A DNA stretch of 64,000 bases. Source: an uncultured Atopobium sp. (GTDB lineage: Bacteria > Actinomycetota > Coriobacteriia > Coriobacteriales > Atopobiaceae). The DNA lies in the NCBI GenBank assembly GCA_938028565.1, contig CALIZS010000005.1, forward strand, positions 116,140 through 180,139, read 5' to 3'. Positions 34,250 to 42,792 of the stretch are shown here, piece by piece (the stretch's first letter is position 1; every line of letters starts with the position of its first letter). Under the pieces are notes generated by a model. That model searched no databases and was not told the DNA's origin. It saw nothing but the letters and a program-made list of their open reading frames with translations. Both the position numbers and the translations under genes were made by a program.

Positions 34250-35923
34250 ATGTCTGAGGTTAGATCCGATATCGAGATTGCTCAATCATCCGAGATGCTT
34301 CCCATCTTTGAGGTGGCAAAGCGCGCAGGTATTTCAGAGGATTTGCTTGAGCCTTATGGTCGTTATAAAGCAAAGCTTGATGCACGTGCCCTGGAAGACA
34401 AGCCTCTTCGTGGAAAGCTTGTGCTGGTAACCGCTATTAATCCAACGCCAGCAGGCGAGGGAAAGACTACTACCTCGGTAGGTTTGGCGGATGCCTTGAC
34501 CAGCTTGGGACAGTCTGCCATGTTGGCCCTTAGAGAGCCTTCTTTGGGACCCGTCTTTGGCGTCAAGGGTGGCGCTGCGGGCGGTGGCTATGCCCAGGTA
34601 GTTCCTATGGAGGACATTAACCTTCACTTTACCGGTGACTTCCACGCTATTGGCGCTGCAAATAACTTGTGTGCAGCCATGCTGGATAACCATATTAAGC
34701 AGGGCAACAGTCTTAACATTGATCCACGTCGTGTTGTGTGGAAGCGCTGCGTAGACATGAACGATCGCCAGCTCAGAAACGTTGTTGACGGACTTGGCGG
34801 CATTGCAGACGGCATGCCAAGACAAGACGGCTTTGATATTACCGTTGCCTCCGAGGTCATGGCTGTATTCTGCCTTGCTTCGGGCATCAAAGATCTTAAA
34901 GAGCGCCTGGGCAGAATGGTTATTGCCTACACCTATGACCGTAAGCCTGTTACCGTCAGCGATATCCACGCAGAGGGCGCTATGACAGCGCTGCTCAAAG
35001 ACGCTATTCAGCCTAATTTGGTCCAGACGCTTGAGCACACACCTGCTCTTGTTCACGGTGGACCTTTTGCCAACATAGCTCACGGTTGCAATACCGTTGA
35101 GGCAACAAAGACTGCTCTGCGTCTTGCTGATTACGTTGTTACCGAAGCTGGTTTTGGCGCAGACCTTGGTGCCGAGAAGTTCTTGGACATTAAGTGTAGA
35201 GCTACAGGTCTTGCTCCATCGGCTGTTGTTCTGGTGGCAACCGTTCGTGCACTTAAGTACAACGGAGGCGTTGCCAAAGCAGACCTTAACCAGCAAAACG
35301 TTGAGGCGCTTAAAGAGGGCATTCCTAACCTGCTTCGCCACGTTGATAACATCCAGACGGTCTACGGTCTTCCTGTAGTTGTTGCCATCAATGCATTCCC
35401 GACAGATACCACTGAAGAGCTTGCTCTGGTAGAGGAGGAGTGCAAGAAGCGTGGCGTAAATGTTGTCCTGTCTGAGGTTTGGGCAAAGGGTGGAAAGGGC
35501 GGCCAGGCTCTTGCAGAAGAGGTCATGCGCCTTTGCCAGACTGAGTCTAAGCTCACCTTTGCTTACGATGTCAAAGAGTCTTTGAAGCAGAAAATTACTG
35601 ACATTGCTACCAAGATTTACCACGCCGATGGTGTTGAATTTGCTCCAAGTGCCGCCAAGCAACTTCAGCAGCTTGAAGAGCTTGGCTTTGGCGAGCTTCC
35701 TATTTGTATGGCAAAAACTCAGTACTCCTTTACTGATGATCAGACCAAATTGGGTGCTCCAGAAAACTTTAAGATTACCGTGCGAGAAGTTCGTGTTTCT
35801 GCAGGTGCTGGCTTTGTAGTCTGCCTTACGGGCTCCATTATGACCATGCCAGGACTTCCAAAGGTTCCTGCTGCAGAGCACATTGATGTTCTTGATGATG
35901 GAAGAATTGTGGGTCTTTTCTAA
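34250..35923 (+). CDS. fhs: Formate-tetrahydrofolate ligase
   Basis: ATP-dependent formation of 10-formyl-THF from formate. It has 557 aa, normal length. Seen are the P-loop region INPTPAGEGKTTTSVGLADAL, LREPSLGPVFGVKGGAAGGG, DFHAIGAANNL and the C-terminal GAGFVVCLTGSIMTMPGLPK. TTAGGAACAAC precedes ATG 34250. It is first in the fhs-fchA-folD-folE-folC operon, whose stop/start junctions are tight (TAATG with fchA). In this setting the enzyme supplies formyl-THF for purines and feeds the FchA/FolD route. Confidence 0.96.
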   Translation: MSEVRSDIEIAQSSEMLPIFEVAKRAGISEDLLEPYGRYKAKLDARALEDKPLRGKLVLVTAINPTPAGEGKTTTSVGLADALTSLGQSAMLALREPSLGPVFGVKGGAAGGGYAQVVPMEDINLHFTGDFHAIGAANNLCAAMLDNHIKQGNSLNIDPRRVVWKRCVDMNDRQLRNVVDGLGGIADGMPRQDGFDITVASEVMAVFCLASGIKDLKERLGRMVIAYTYDRKPVTVSDIHAEGAMTALLKDAIQPNLVQTLEHTPALVHGGPFANIAHGCNTVEATKTALRLADYVVTEAGFGADLGAEKFLDIKCRATGLAPSAVVLVATVRALKYNGGVAKADLNQQNVEALKEGIPNLLRHVDNIQTVYGLPVVVAINAFPTDTTEELALVEEECKKRGVNVVLSEVWAKGGKGGQALAEEVMRLCQTESKLTFAYDVKESLKQKITDIATKIYHADGVEFAPSAAKQLQQLEELGFGELPICMAKTQYSFTDDQTKLGAPENFKITVREVRVSAGAGFVVCLTGSIMTMPGLPKVPAAEHIDVLDDGRIVGLF

Positions 35924-36576
35924 TGTCTTATCCCTCTTCACCAGAAGAAGTTGCGTTTACAACCTATAGCGCTGACTCTTATGCTCAGCATCTTGCTGCT
36001 AAAGAGCCTATTCCTGGTGGTGGTAGTGCAGCTGCCTATGTAGGAGCGCTTGCAGTATCTTTGGCTTCAATGGCTGGTGTGTATGCACAAGGAAAACCTG
36101 CCTATGCTCAGCATGAAGATGATCTTGCAAAATACATCGCCCGAGCTGGAGCTCTTCGCCAAGACTTCATGGAGCTTATGGATGAGGACTCTCGCCAGTT
36201 CCTGCTGGTTTCCAGCGCGTTTAGTGTGTCTAAAGATGATCCAAAGCGCGCAGAGATTGTTGAGGATGCTCTTAAAGAAGCAGCTCAACCTCCGCTGAAG
36301 GTTATGAGAAAAGTGTGCGAGTCCATTGAGCTTCTCGAAGAGATGCTTATCAAGGGGTCCCGCATGCTTCTATCCGATGTAGGTTGTGGTGCCGCTCTGG
36401 CACGCGGTGCTTTGATTGCAGCTTCTCACACGTTGTTTGTAAACACGCGCTCCATGCATGATACGGCCTATGCTCAAACATTGCTTGATGAGGCAGACAA
36501 GCTTCTGGACACCTATGTATCACGAGCTGACGCTGTAAGTGATGCGGTGAGCGCACAGCTGAGACAGGAGGCATAA
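35923..36576 (+). CDS. fchA: Methenyltetrahydrofolate cyclohydrolase, FchA/FTCD cyclodeaminase family
   Basis: Cytosolic enzyme that opens 5,10-methenyl-THF to 10-formyl-THF. It has 217 aa, mostly alpha-helical, the length of the stand-alone FchA/FTCD-C family. Seen are LAAKEPIPGGGSAAAYVGAL near the N-terminus, the segment LMDEDSRQF and DVGCGAALARGALIAA. The ATG overlaps the fhs stop and its own stop lies one base before folD, so all three are co-translated. The FolD next door lacks the residues needed for cyclohydrolase activity, which fits this protein doing that step. Formiminotransferase-associated cyclodeaminase activity is the alternative. Confidence 0.87.
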   Translation: MSYPSSPEEVAFTTYSADSYAQHLAAKEPIPGGGSAAAYVGALAVSLASMAGVYAQGKPAYAQHEDDLAKYIARAGALRQDFMELMDEDSRQFLLVSSAFSVSKDDPKRAEIVEDALKEAAQPPLKVMRKVCESIELLEEMLIKGSRMLLSDVGCGAALARGALIAASHTLFVNTRSMHDTAYAQTLLDEADKLLDTYVSRADAVSDAVSAQLRQEA

Positions 36577-36577
36577 C

Positions 36578-37447
36578 ATGAGCTCAGAGACTACTTCACA
36601 GGAGCTTCGTGGCGCCCCTGTTGCTAAGGCGATAACTGAAGAACTTGCTGCTCAGGTTCAGGAACTTCGCGCACAAGGCGTAACTCCTAAGCTGGTTATT
36701 GTTCGCATTGGACAGAAAAGTGATGACCTTACCTATGAGCGCGCGGCATATACGCGTGCAGAGAAGGTAGGTTTTGAAGTTGAGACCATTGAGCTTCCAG
36801 AAGACGCTACACAAGAGCAGGTAAATGCTACGTTTGACAAGGTTTCTGCCGACGCATCGGTACATGGTTGTCTGCCCATGCGTCCTTTTCCTGCTGGAAT
36901 TGACGAGCATGAAGCGCTTCAGCATCTAGCTCCAGAAAAAGACGTTGATTGCGCAACTGATTCAATGCTGCTGGCAACACTTTGTGGAACTCCTGGTGCA
37001 CTGGGACCTTGTACCGCAGAAGCAGTTCTGGCGCTTCTCGATTTCTATCAGGTGCCCCTTGAGGGAGCGTCTGTTGCAATTGTTGGTCGCTCAAATGTCA
37101 TTGGTCGTCCGGTAGCTGCGCTATTAAGTGCAAGAAACGCTACAGTAACGGTGTGTCACAGCAAGACCAAGGACCTTGCTGCTACGCTTAAGCAGTCAGA
37201 TGTTGTGGTTGTGGCTGCAGGTCGTGCGCACCTTATTGGAGCTGACTGCGTAAGAGCAGGACAAACCATCGTTGACGTGGGCATTAACTGGGATGAAGCA
37301 ACTCAGAAACTGGTTGGCGACGTCAATACAGAGCAGGTGGCACCTCTGGTGAGTGCTTATACTCCTGTTCCTGGCGGTGTGGGTAGCGTAACTACAGCAA
37401 TTCTTGCTCGCCATGTTATCGCCGCAGCTCAAAGAACGCTTGCATAA
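36578..37447 (+). CDS. folD: Methylene-THF dehydrogenase, FolD family, probably lacking cyclohydrolase activity
   Basis: Converts 5,10-methylene-THF to methenyl-THF with NAD(P)+. It has 289 aa. The Rossmann half is clear: VAIVGRSNVIGRPVAALL, ATVTVCHSKTKDL, DVVVVAAGR and the C-terminal TPVPGGVGSVTTA. In the N-terminal half the usual YxxxK motif reads YERAA, so the catalytic Lys (Lys54 in E. coli numbering, Lys56 in human) is Ala. The usual VQLPLP reads PMRPFP, so the companion Gln is Met. The Asp in KDVD remains. These changes predict a dehydrogenase without cyclohydrolase activity, with FchA covering the missing step. Confidence 0.9.
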   Translation: MSSETTSQELRGAPVAKAITEELAAQVQELRAQGVTPKLVIVRIGQKSDDLTYERAAYTRAEKVGFEVETIELPEDATQEQVNATFDKVSADASVHGCLPMRPFPAGIDEHEALQHLAPEKDVDCATDSMLLATLCGTPGALGPCTAEAVLALLDFYQVPLEGASVAIVGRSNVIGRPVAALLSARNATVTVCHSKTKDLAATLKQSDVVVVAAGRAHLIGADCVRAGQTIVDVGINWDEATQKLVGDVNTEQVAPLVSAYTPVPGGVGSVTTAILARHVIAAAQRTLA

Positions 37448-37468
37448 GAGTGAAAGGTAGGTTGCCTC

Positions 37469-38056
37469 ATGGCAGCGGAAAATAACTATAAAGAGCTTGA
37501 CCAAGAGCGCGTAAAAGCCGCGGTCAAGGAGTTTTTGCTTGCTATTGGTGAGGATCCAGAGCGAGAAGGTCTGCTTGATACACCAGACCGTGTTGCTCGC
37601 GCTTGCGTGGAGCTTTTTGGCGGCATGCAGGAAGATCCTGCAGTCCACCTGCGTAAGCAGTTCCATGAAGAGGGCAATAAAGAGATGGTTATTGTTCGCG
37701 ACATTCCTTTCTCGTCTACCTGTGAGCATCACATTCTGCCATTTGTGGGCAAGGCACACGTCTGCTACATCCCACAAAACGGTCGCATTACCGGCCTTTC
37801 CAAGATTGCTCGCTGCGTTAGCGGATTTTCTCGCCGTCTGCAGGTACAGGAGCGTTTAACGGGCCAGATTGCAGACGCTATGGTAGAAGAGCTTGATCCC
37901 TTGGGCGTTTTGGTGGTTATGGAGGCCGAGCACACGTGCATGAGCATGCGTGGCATTAAGGCATCGGGAGCTCTTACCACCACATCTGCAGTTCGCGGCA
38001 TTTTTAAGACTAACGAGAAAACCCGTGCAGAGGCTATGCGTCTGCTTGGTCTATAA
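37469..38056 (+). CDS. folE: GTP cyclohydrolase I
   Basis: Makes 7,8-dihydroneopterin triphosphate from GTP, the first step of folate synthesis. It has 195 aa, full length. The zinc site is visible in FSSTCEHHILPF (Cys85, His87/88) and in EAEHTCMSMRG; KIARCVSGFSRRLQ and the C-terminal TTTSAVRGIF are also typical. GAAAGGTAGG precedes ATG 37469. It follows folD by 21 bp in the same operon. Confidence 0.96.
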   Translation: MAAENNYKELDQERVKAAVKEFLLAIGEDPEREGLLDTPDRVARACVELFGGMQEDPAVHLRKQFHEEGNKEMVIVRDIPFSSTCEHHILPFVGKAHVCYIPQNGRITGLSKIARCVSGFSRRLQVQERLTGQIADAMVEELDPLGVLVVMEAEHTCMSMRGIKASGALTTTSAVRGIFKTNEKTRAEAMRLLGL

Positions 38057-38061
38057 GAGGT

Positions 38062-39495
38062 ATGTTCGCAATGAGTTATTCTGTTCCTTTTTCTGTGCCT
38101 GAGCTGAGCTACGAGCAGTCTTTAAAGGTACTTCACGATACAAAGAAGTTTGGTATTCAGCCCCTGCTGGAGAGCGTGGAAGACATGCTCAAAGAGCTGG
38201 GCAACCCTGATCTCTGCTTTAAGAGTGTTCAAATTGCGGGCACTAACGGTAAAACGTCTACCTCTAGATACACTGCAGCCCTGCTCAAGGGAGAGGGTCT
38301 CAAGACCGCTCTGTACACGTCTCCCGAGCTCATCAGCTATACCGAGCGCATGGAGATTAACGGCACTCCCGTCTCTGAGGCGGCTTTTGCTCACGGTGTC
38401 TCTGCAGCTCAAGTAGCAGGGGAGCGCGTCAACGCTCAGCGAGCTGCCTTGGGCGAGCGTCCTTATGACATCACCGAGTTTGATCTTTTGACCGTTGCAG
38501 CTCTGATTGTTTTTGCCGAGGCAGAGATTGACGTCTGTGTGCTTGAGTGTGGCATGGGCGGCAGGTGGGACGCAACAAGCGCTGCTCAAAACATCACCTC
38601 CGTTGCCATCACGGGCGTTGGCCTGGATCACACGCGCATCCTAGGCGATACCCTTGAGGCTATTGCTGGCGAGAAAGCCGCCATCATCAAGCCTGGTCGT
38701 ACCTGCGTTCTTGGAGTGGGAACGACAACTCCCCAGAGCGTCCAAGACGTATTCTTGTCCCAGGCAGCTTCTGCAGGCGTTGTTCCAACTCTTCTTGTAG
38801 CTGACAAGCCTGAGGATGTTGAAGGAGAAGTTTCTGCTGGTAAGGCTACTGACCATCCAGAGCTACCTCACGCTCACTTCTTCATTACCAAAAAGCCTAA
38901 GAGCATTGGTTTTCCTCTTGAGCTTACGGTTGTAACACCGCGTGCAACCTACGAGGATCTTGCCGCACTGAAGCCAAGCTACCAAGCAGCAAACATTGCC
39001 CTGGCAACCTGCTTGGCTGAGGATTTTCTTGGTCGTCCACTTGATGCTGAGAAAGCGTTTTTCTCCACAACCAGGTGCCCTACACCCGGTAGATTCCAGT
39101 TGCTTCAGCCAAAGCCTTTAGTCCTTATCGACGCGGCTCACAACCCTCAGTCAATTGAGACATTCTTAACTGCTATCCGCTCTATTGAGCCAGAAGTTAC
39201 CAACCGTCCTATGCTTTTGACTGCTGTTTTTGCAGATAAAGATGTTAAGGGCATCGCAGAACTTCTCGCCAAAGAGTTCCCTGAGGTAGCGGTAACCCAG
39301 ACAGATAACGATCGCGCCATGGATGCAGATGAGCTTGCTGAGCTGTACAAAGCCTGCGGCGCTAACGTGGTAGCTGTGTATAGAAGCGTTCCCGAAGCAA
39401 TGGACGCCTTGCGCGAGAAGGGCTTTGTAGCATGTGGAACAATTTCACTTGCTGGCGAGGTTGCTGCACAATTTAGTGATGCTTTGGTAAAATAA
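38062..39495 (+). CDS. folC: Folylpolyglutamate synthase / dihydrofolate synthase
   Basis: Mur-ligase-like enzyme adding glutamates to folate, and probably making dihydrofolate. It has 477 aa. Seen are the P-loop IAGTNGKTSTSRY, YTSPELISYTERM, VLECGMGGRWDATSA and the C-terminal LIDAAHNPQSIETF. ATG 38071 (MSYSVPF) has AGAGG at a better distance than ATG 38062 and may be the real start. It ends the five-gene folate operon; no clear terminator follows. Confidence 0.93.
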   Translation: MFAMSYSVPFSVPELSYEQSLKVLHDTKKFGIQPLLESVEDMLKELGNPDLCFKSVQIAGTNGKTSTSRYTAALLKGEGLKTALYTSPELISYTERMEINGTPVSEAAFAHGVSAAQVAGERVNAQRAALGERPYDITEFDLLTVAALIVFAEAEIDVCVLECGMGGRWDATSAAQNITSVAITGVGLDHTRILGDTLEAIAGEKAAIIKPGRTCVLGVGTTTPQSVQDVFLSQAASAGVVPTLLVADKPEDVEGEVSAGKATDHPELPHAHFFITKKPKSIGFPLELTVVTPRATYEDLAALKPSYQAANIALATCLAEDFLGRPLDAEKAFFSTTRCPTPGRFQLLQPKPLVLIDAAHNPQSIETFLTAIRSIEPEVTNRPMLLTAVFADKDVKGIAELLAKEFPEVAVTQTDNDRAMDADELAELYKACGANVVAVYRSVPEAMDALREKGFVACGTISLAGEVAAQFSDALVK

Positions 39496-39581
39496 ATTTA
39501 TCTGCGACATTACGCTCCATTTTGAGGCGGTTTGTCGTACGATTTAGGAGAGAACAAAAAGCCAGCAGAAGGGGCTGTCAG

Positions 39582-40013
39582 ATGCAGGAGATTCTTGATC
39601 AGATTATTACACCTGAGGTACGTATGGTTATTTACCTCATGGTTATTTGCGTCGTAATGCTTTATATCCTTTCCATCATCTACGTTATTCGCGATGCTCA
39701 GCGTCGTGGCGCAGAGCCTTGGTGGATGTGGGCAGTCATTTCTGTTGTTCCTGTTGTTGGTCTGCTTGCATACGTTATTCTGCGTCCAAGCAGCTACCTC
39801 ATTGACCGTGAGGAGCAGGACCTTGACATTGCCCTTCGTGAGCACCAGCTGTCTCACTACGGCATCTGCCCTAAGTGCTCCGCTCCAATTGACCGCGATT
39901 TTATCGTGTGCCCAATCTGCAATACGCAGGTTAGAAACGTTTGCCCAACATGCCATCGTCCACTGAACGCAGACTGGAAGGTTTGCCCTTACTGCCGTAC
40001 TCGCATTCAATAA
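39582..40013 (+). CDS. Membrane protein with double zinc ribbon
   Basis: A 143-aa protein of unknown role. Two hydrophobic helices (about 13-35 and 48-66) come first; the loop VIRDAQRRGAEPWWMWAV and the second helix resemble the PLDc_N (phospholipase-D nuclease N-terminal) membrane module. After a short acidic linker come four Cys pairs, CPKC, CPIC, CPTC and CPYC, forming a double zinc ribbon at the C-terminus. ATG 39582 has AAGGGG 7 nt upstream; the longer frame from 39522 has no such site. Zinc-ribbon membrane proteins like this often have unknown partners; I infer only membrane anchoring and metal binding. Confidence 0.85.
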   Translation: MQEILDQIITPEVRMVIYLMVICVVMLYILSIIYVIRDAQRRGAEPWWMWAVISVVPVVGLLAYVILRPSSYLIDREEQDLDIALREHQLSHYGICPKCSAPIDRDFIVCPICNTQVRNVCPTCHRPLNADWKVCPYCRTRIQ

Positions 40014-40073
40014 CGTTTGGTTTTGTTCTTTATGATGGCAATCTGGTGTTTTACAACAGAGACTATGTAGGCG

Positions 40074-40101
40074 TCTGCTCCTAAGCTCCCGTGTGAGCAG
40101 A
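40074..40101 (+). promoter_or_regulatory. Hairpin in the thrS leader
   Basis: TCTGCTC (40074-40080) pairs with GAGCAGA (40095-40101) within the 137-bp region before thrS, and AGGCG/GGCGCC segments flank it. There is no T-rich tail and no T-box motif. A structured leader that controls thrS is possible but unproven. Confidence 0.35.
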
Positions 40102-40150
40102 GTAGGCGCCGTGCCTGTTTCTATGAGTAGCTACCTCTGAGGGGTTTTAC

Positions 40151-41917
40151 ATGAAGGTTTTATATAACGACGGCCATGTTGGCGAGATTAACGATGCAGC
40201 TGAAGAGCTTGAGGTTATTCGCCACGATGCAGCTCACCTGCTTGCTCAGGCTCTGAAGCGTCTATATCCACACGCACAGTTTGCCTATGGTCCAGCAACC
40301 GAAAACGGTTTTTACTATGACGTTGATCTTGGAGACACCAAGGTTAACGAGGACGATTTCCCAGCTATCGAAGCTGAGATGAAGAAGATTGTCAAAGAGA
40401 ACCTCAAGATTGAGACGTTTGAGCTTCCTCGAGATGAGGCTGTTGCCTACATGAAGGAGCGCGGCGAGTCTTACAAGGTTGAGCACATTGGCGATCTTGC
40501 TCCTGACGCACACATCACCTTCTACAAGCAGGGTGAATACGTTGATATGTGCGTTGGCCCTCATATGCTCTATACCAAGGGTGTTAAGGCTTTTAAGCTG
40601 ACTAGCATTTCTGGTGCTTATTGGAAGGCCGATAAGAACAACAAGATGCTCACCAGAATTTATGGTGTTGCGTTTGGTTCCAAAGATGAGCTTGCTCAGT
40701 ACCTCAAGATGATTGAAGAAGCCGAGAAGCGCGACCACAGGAAGATTGGCCGCGAGATGGAGCTCTTCATGATGTCCGACTTTGGTCCTGGCTCTCCATT
40801 CTGGCTTCCAAACGGTATGGCTCTGCGCAACGCTCTGACCGATTACTGGCATGAGATGCAGGCTCGCTTTGGTTATCAGGAGGTCCAGACTCCACTGATC
40901 CTCTCGCGTTCCCTTTGGGAGACTTCTGGTCACTGGGACCACTACAAAGAGAATATGTACACCACCACGGTAGATGAAGAGGACTTTGCCATTAAGCCTA
41001 TGAACTGCCCTGGTGCTTGCTTAATTTATAAGTCTAAGCCACGCTCTTATAGGGATCTTCCTATGAAGCTGGCTGAGGCTGGTCTTGATCACCGTTACGA
41101 GATGAAGGGTGCCCTGCACGGTCTGTTCCGTGTTCGTGAGTTTACTCAGGATGACGCACACCTCTTTATCCGCCCTGATCAGATTACTGAGCAGGTCACA
41201 GATGCGTCTCACCTCATCACTGCTTACTATGCACAGTTTGGCTTCCCATACCGTGTAGAGCTTTCTACGCGCCCAGAGAATTCTATGGGTTCTGATGAGG
41301 ATTGGGAGCGCGCTGAGCAGGGCCTGCGTGATGCACTTGATGCCATGGGCATTGAGTACGTCATTAACGAGGGTGATGGTGCGTTCTATGGTCCTAAGAT
41401 TGACTTCCATCTGACCGACTGCCTTGGTCGCTCTTGGCAGTGCGGTACCATCCAGCTTGACTTCCAACTGCCTCACAACTTCCAGCTTGAGTACATTGAC
41501 TCCGACGGTACCAAGAAGCAGCCAATCATGATTCACCGCGCTGGCTTTGGTTCTTTTGAGCGCTTCATTGGTATTCTGACCGAGAATTACGAAGGCAAGT
41601 TCCCGGTCTGGCTGAGCCCATGCCAGGTCAAGGTTCTTCCTGTCTCCGAGAAGTCTCGTCCTTATGCTCATGAGGTTGCCGATAAGCTTGCAGCCGCTGG
41701 TATTCGCGTTAAGGTTGATGACCGTGACGAGAAGATCGGCTATAAGATTCGTGAGGCTCGCTCCCTTGACCGTGTTCCTTATATGCTCATCCTTGGTGAG
41801 CAGGAGGTAGAGGCAGGAAACATTTCTGTCCGCGATCGCTCCAACGAGACTCACGTCGCAGAGCTTGACGAGTTTATTGCTCAGGTTGTCAAAGAGAATG
41901 CGGAGCGTGTTGGTTAA
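40151..41917 (+). CDS. thrS: Threonyl-tRNA synthetase lacking the TGS domain
   Basis: Class II synthetase charging tRNA-Thr, 588 aa. The editing domain begins almost at the start (VIRHDAAHLLAQALKRLYP; later VDMCVGPHM with the editing Cys and His). Catalytic motifs follow: MNCPGACLIY, HRYEMKGALHGLFRVREFTQDD (motif 2), zinc ligands, and GSFERFIGIL (motif 3). The anticodon-binding domain closes the protein. Compared with the usual 640-aa enzyme, the N-terminal TGS domain of about 60 residues is missing; only about 20 residues precede the editing fold. GAGGGG lies 7 nt before ATG 40151, so the short form is the real start. Confidence 0.95.
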   Translation: MKVLYNDGHVGEINDAAEELEVIRHDAAHLLAQALKRLYPHAQFAYGPATENGFYYDVDLGDTKVNEDDFPAIEAEMKKIVKENLKIETFELPRDEAVAYMKERGESYKVEHIGDLAPDAHITFYKQGEYVDMCVGPHMLYTKGVKAFKLTSISGAYWKADKNNKMLTRIYGVAFGSKDELAQYLKMIEEAEKRDHRKIGREMELFMMSDFGPGSPFWLPNGMALRNALTDYWHEMQARFGYQEVQTPLILSRSLWETSGHWDHYKENMYTTTVDEEDFAIKPMNCPGACLIYKSKPRSYRDLPMKLAEAGLDHRYEMKGALHGLFRVREFTQDDAHLFIRPDQITEQVTDASHLITAYYAQFGFPYRVELSTRPENSMGSDEDWERAEQGLRDALDAMGIEYVINEGDGAFYGPKIDFHLTDCLGRSWQCGTIQLDFQLPHNFQLEYIDSDGTKKQPIMIHRAGFGSFERFIGILTENYEGKFPVWLSPCQVKVLPVSEKSRPYAHEVADKLAAAGIRVKVDDRDEKIGYKIREARSLDRVPYMLILGEQEVEAGNISVRDRSNETHVAELDEFIAQVVKENAERVG

Positions 41918-42725
41918 TAGGGTTTCAGACAAAGTGCAGGTTATGGGTGGCACCGCGCAGGATGGCGCAGGCGGCACGAAGAGTGTCAGCGCAATCGACG
42001 GCGTTACGCAAACCGCAACCGACGTTGTCACGCAAACTGCAACCGACGTTGTCACGCAAACCGCAACCGATGTTGTAGCTGAATACGTAAAAATGACAGG
42101 GGCAGGCCGTGCGCGGCTTGTCCCTGTTTCATATGTAGACGAACTTCTCGTCACACTGGTTTCGGGCGGTGCAACCGTCGTGGATCCGCTTGCTGGCATG
42201 CCCATTGAGGTGTGCGACATCAAAGGCAGAACTGCGGCAGGGGAGCTGCTTGTGGCGGACGTGCGTACGATTGGTGCCGAGTTCAGCCCCGCGTGCCGTC
42301 TAGGGGCAGAGCTTGCAGTTGCCGAGGACGCTCGGGTGCCGGGATATGTTGTCGTGTGCATGCGGAAGTGCTGCATACCGTGGGTAGCAGAGGCAGTTGA
42401 AGCAAAGGCGTGCTCTGCAGAGGACGTGACGATTTCTGCCACGGGAGCGGAAGAGCAGGCGAGTGCACGGGTTTCTCGCCACGCCGCGTGCGACGCGGCG
42501 CAGGTGGTTGCCGCGTACCTGGCGTGTCATCCGCGCGTCGAGGCGGTGCGCTATCCGGGTCTCAAGACGGACCCGAGCTTTACGCGCGCAACATCGCAGC
42601 TGGTGGGTGGATTTGGTCCGTACGTGGATTACATGTGGAGAGAATCGCCAGGTGAATGGCATAGATTTACAGCAACTGATGAAGACGCCAGAACGCAGAT
42701 TATAAATTTTGAGAGACTTGGTTAA
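41898..42725 (+). CDS. Degenerate Cys/Met-metabolism PLP-fold protein, cofactor Lys replaced by Arg
   Basis: A 275-aa product (start uncertain; frame opens at 41865 inside thrS, other ATGs at 41943 and 42093). From about residue 85 it follows cystathionine gamma-synthase-type enzymes: a DPLAGMPIEVCDIK stretch like the usual NPxLxVxDI, GELLVADVRT like LLVVDNT, RLGAELAVAEDAR where the family has LGADIVVHSATK, and VVAAYLACHPRVEAVRYPGL like AxFLxxHPxVxxVxYPGL. The PLP lysine aligns to Arg. The N-terminal half and the last segment of the family are missing. Residues before this carry TQTATDVV repeated three times. GC content is far above that of its neighbours. It is probably not a PLP enzyme; it may be a pseudoenzyme or a decaying gene. 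Confidence 0.55.
   Translation: MRSVLVNRVSDKVQVMGGTAQDGAGGTKSVSAIDGVTQTATDVVTQTATDVVTQTATDVVAEYVKMTGAGRARLVPVSYVDELLVTLVSGGATVVDPLAGMPIEVCDIKGRTAAGELLVADVRTIGAEFSPACRLGAELAVAEDARVPGYVVVCMRKCCIPWVAEAVEAKACSAEDVTISATGAEEQASARVSRHAACDAAQVVAAYLACHPRVEAVRYPGLKTDPSFTRATSQLVGGFGPYVDYMWRESPGEWHRFTATDEDARTQIINFERLG
42006..42077 (+). repeat. 24-bp tandem repeat x3 inside the PLP-like gene
   Basis: Units starting at 42006, 42030 and 42054 share ACGCAAACCGCAACCGACGT plus GTC-type ends with three single-base differences. Each unit codes TQTATDVV. Confidence 0.9.
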
Positions 42726-42750
42726 CGGTAAGCATTTGTTTAGCAGACCT

Positions 42751-42759
42751 TGGTATAAT
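42751..42759 (+). promoter_or_regulatory. Extended -10 promoter for adhE
   Basis: TGGTATAAT places a TG dinucleotide one base before a perfect TATAAT (42754-42759), 34 bp before the adhE start. No good -35 is seen. It lies just after the preceding gene's stop. Confidence 0.65.
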
Positions 42760-42792
42760 TTGAATTAATGTTCCTAAACAGAAGGGGATTTT

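Noticed and set aside
34334..35941. 535-codon open frame antisense to fhs
   Set aside because: It is a shadow of the intact formate-THF ligase gene and shows no recognisable protein features.
40014..40150. T-box or riboswitch before thrS
   Set aside because: Only a 7-bp hairpin is seen, without a T-box sequence or a terminator.
41021..42442. 473-codon antisense frame across thrS and the PLP-like gene
   Set aside because: It spans two plus-strand genes and shows no domain; the repeat-coded part is just the complement of the 24-bp repeat.
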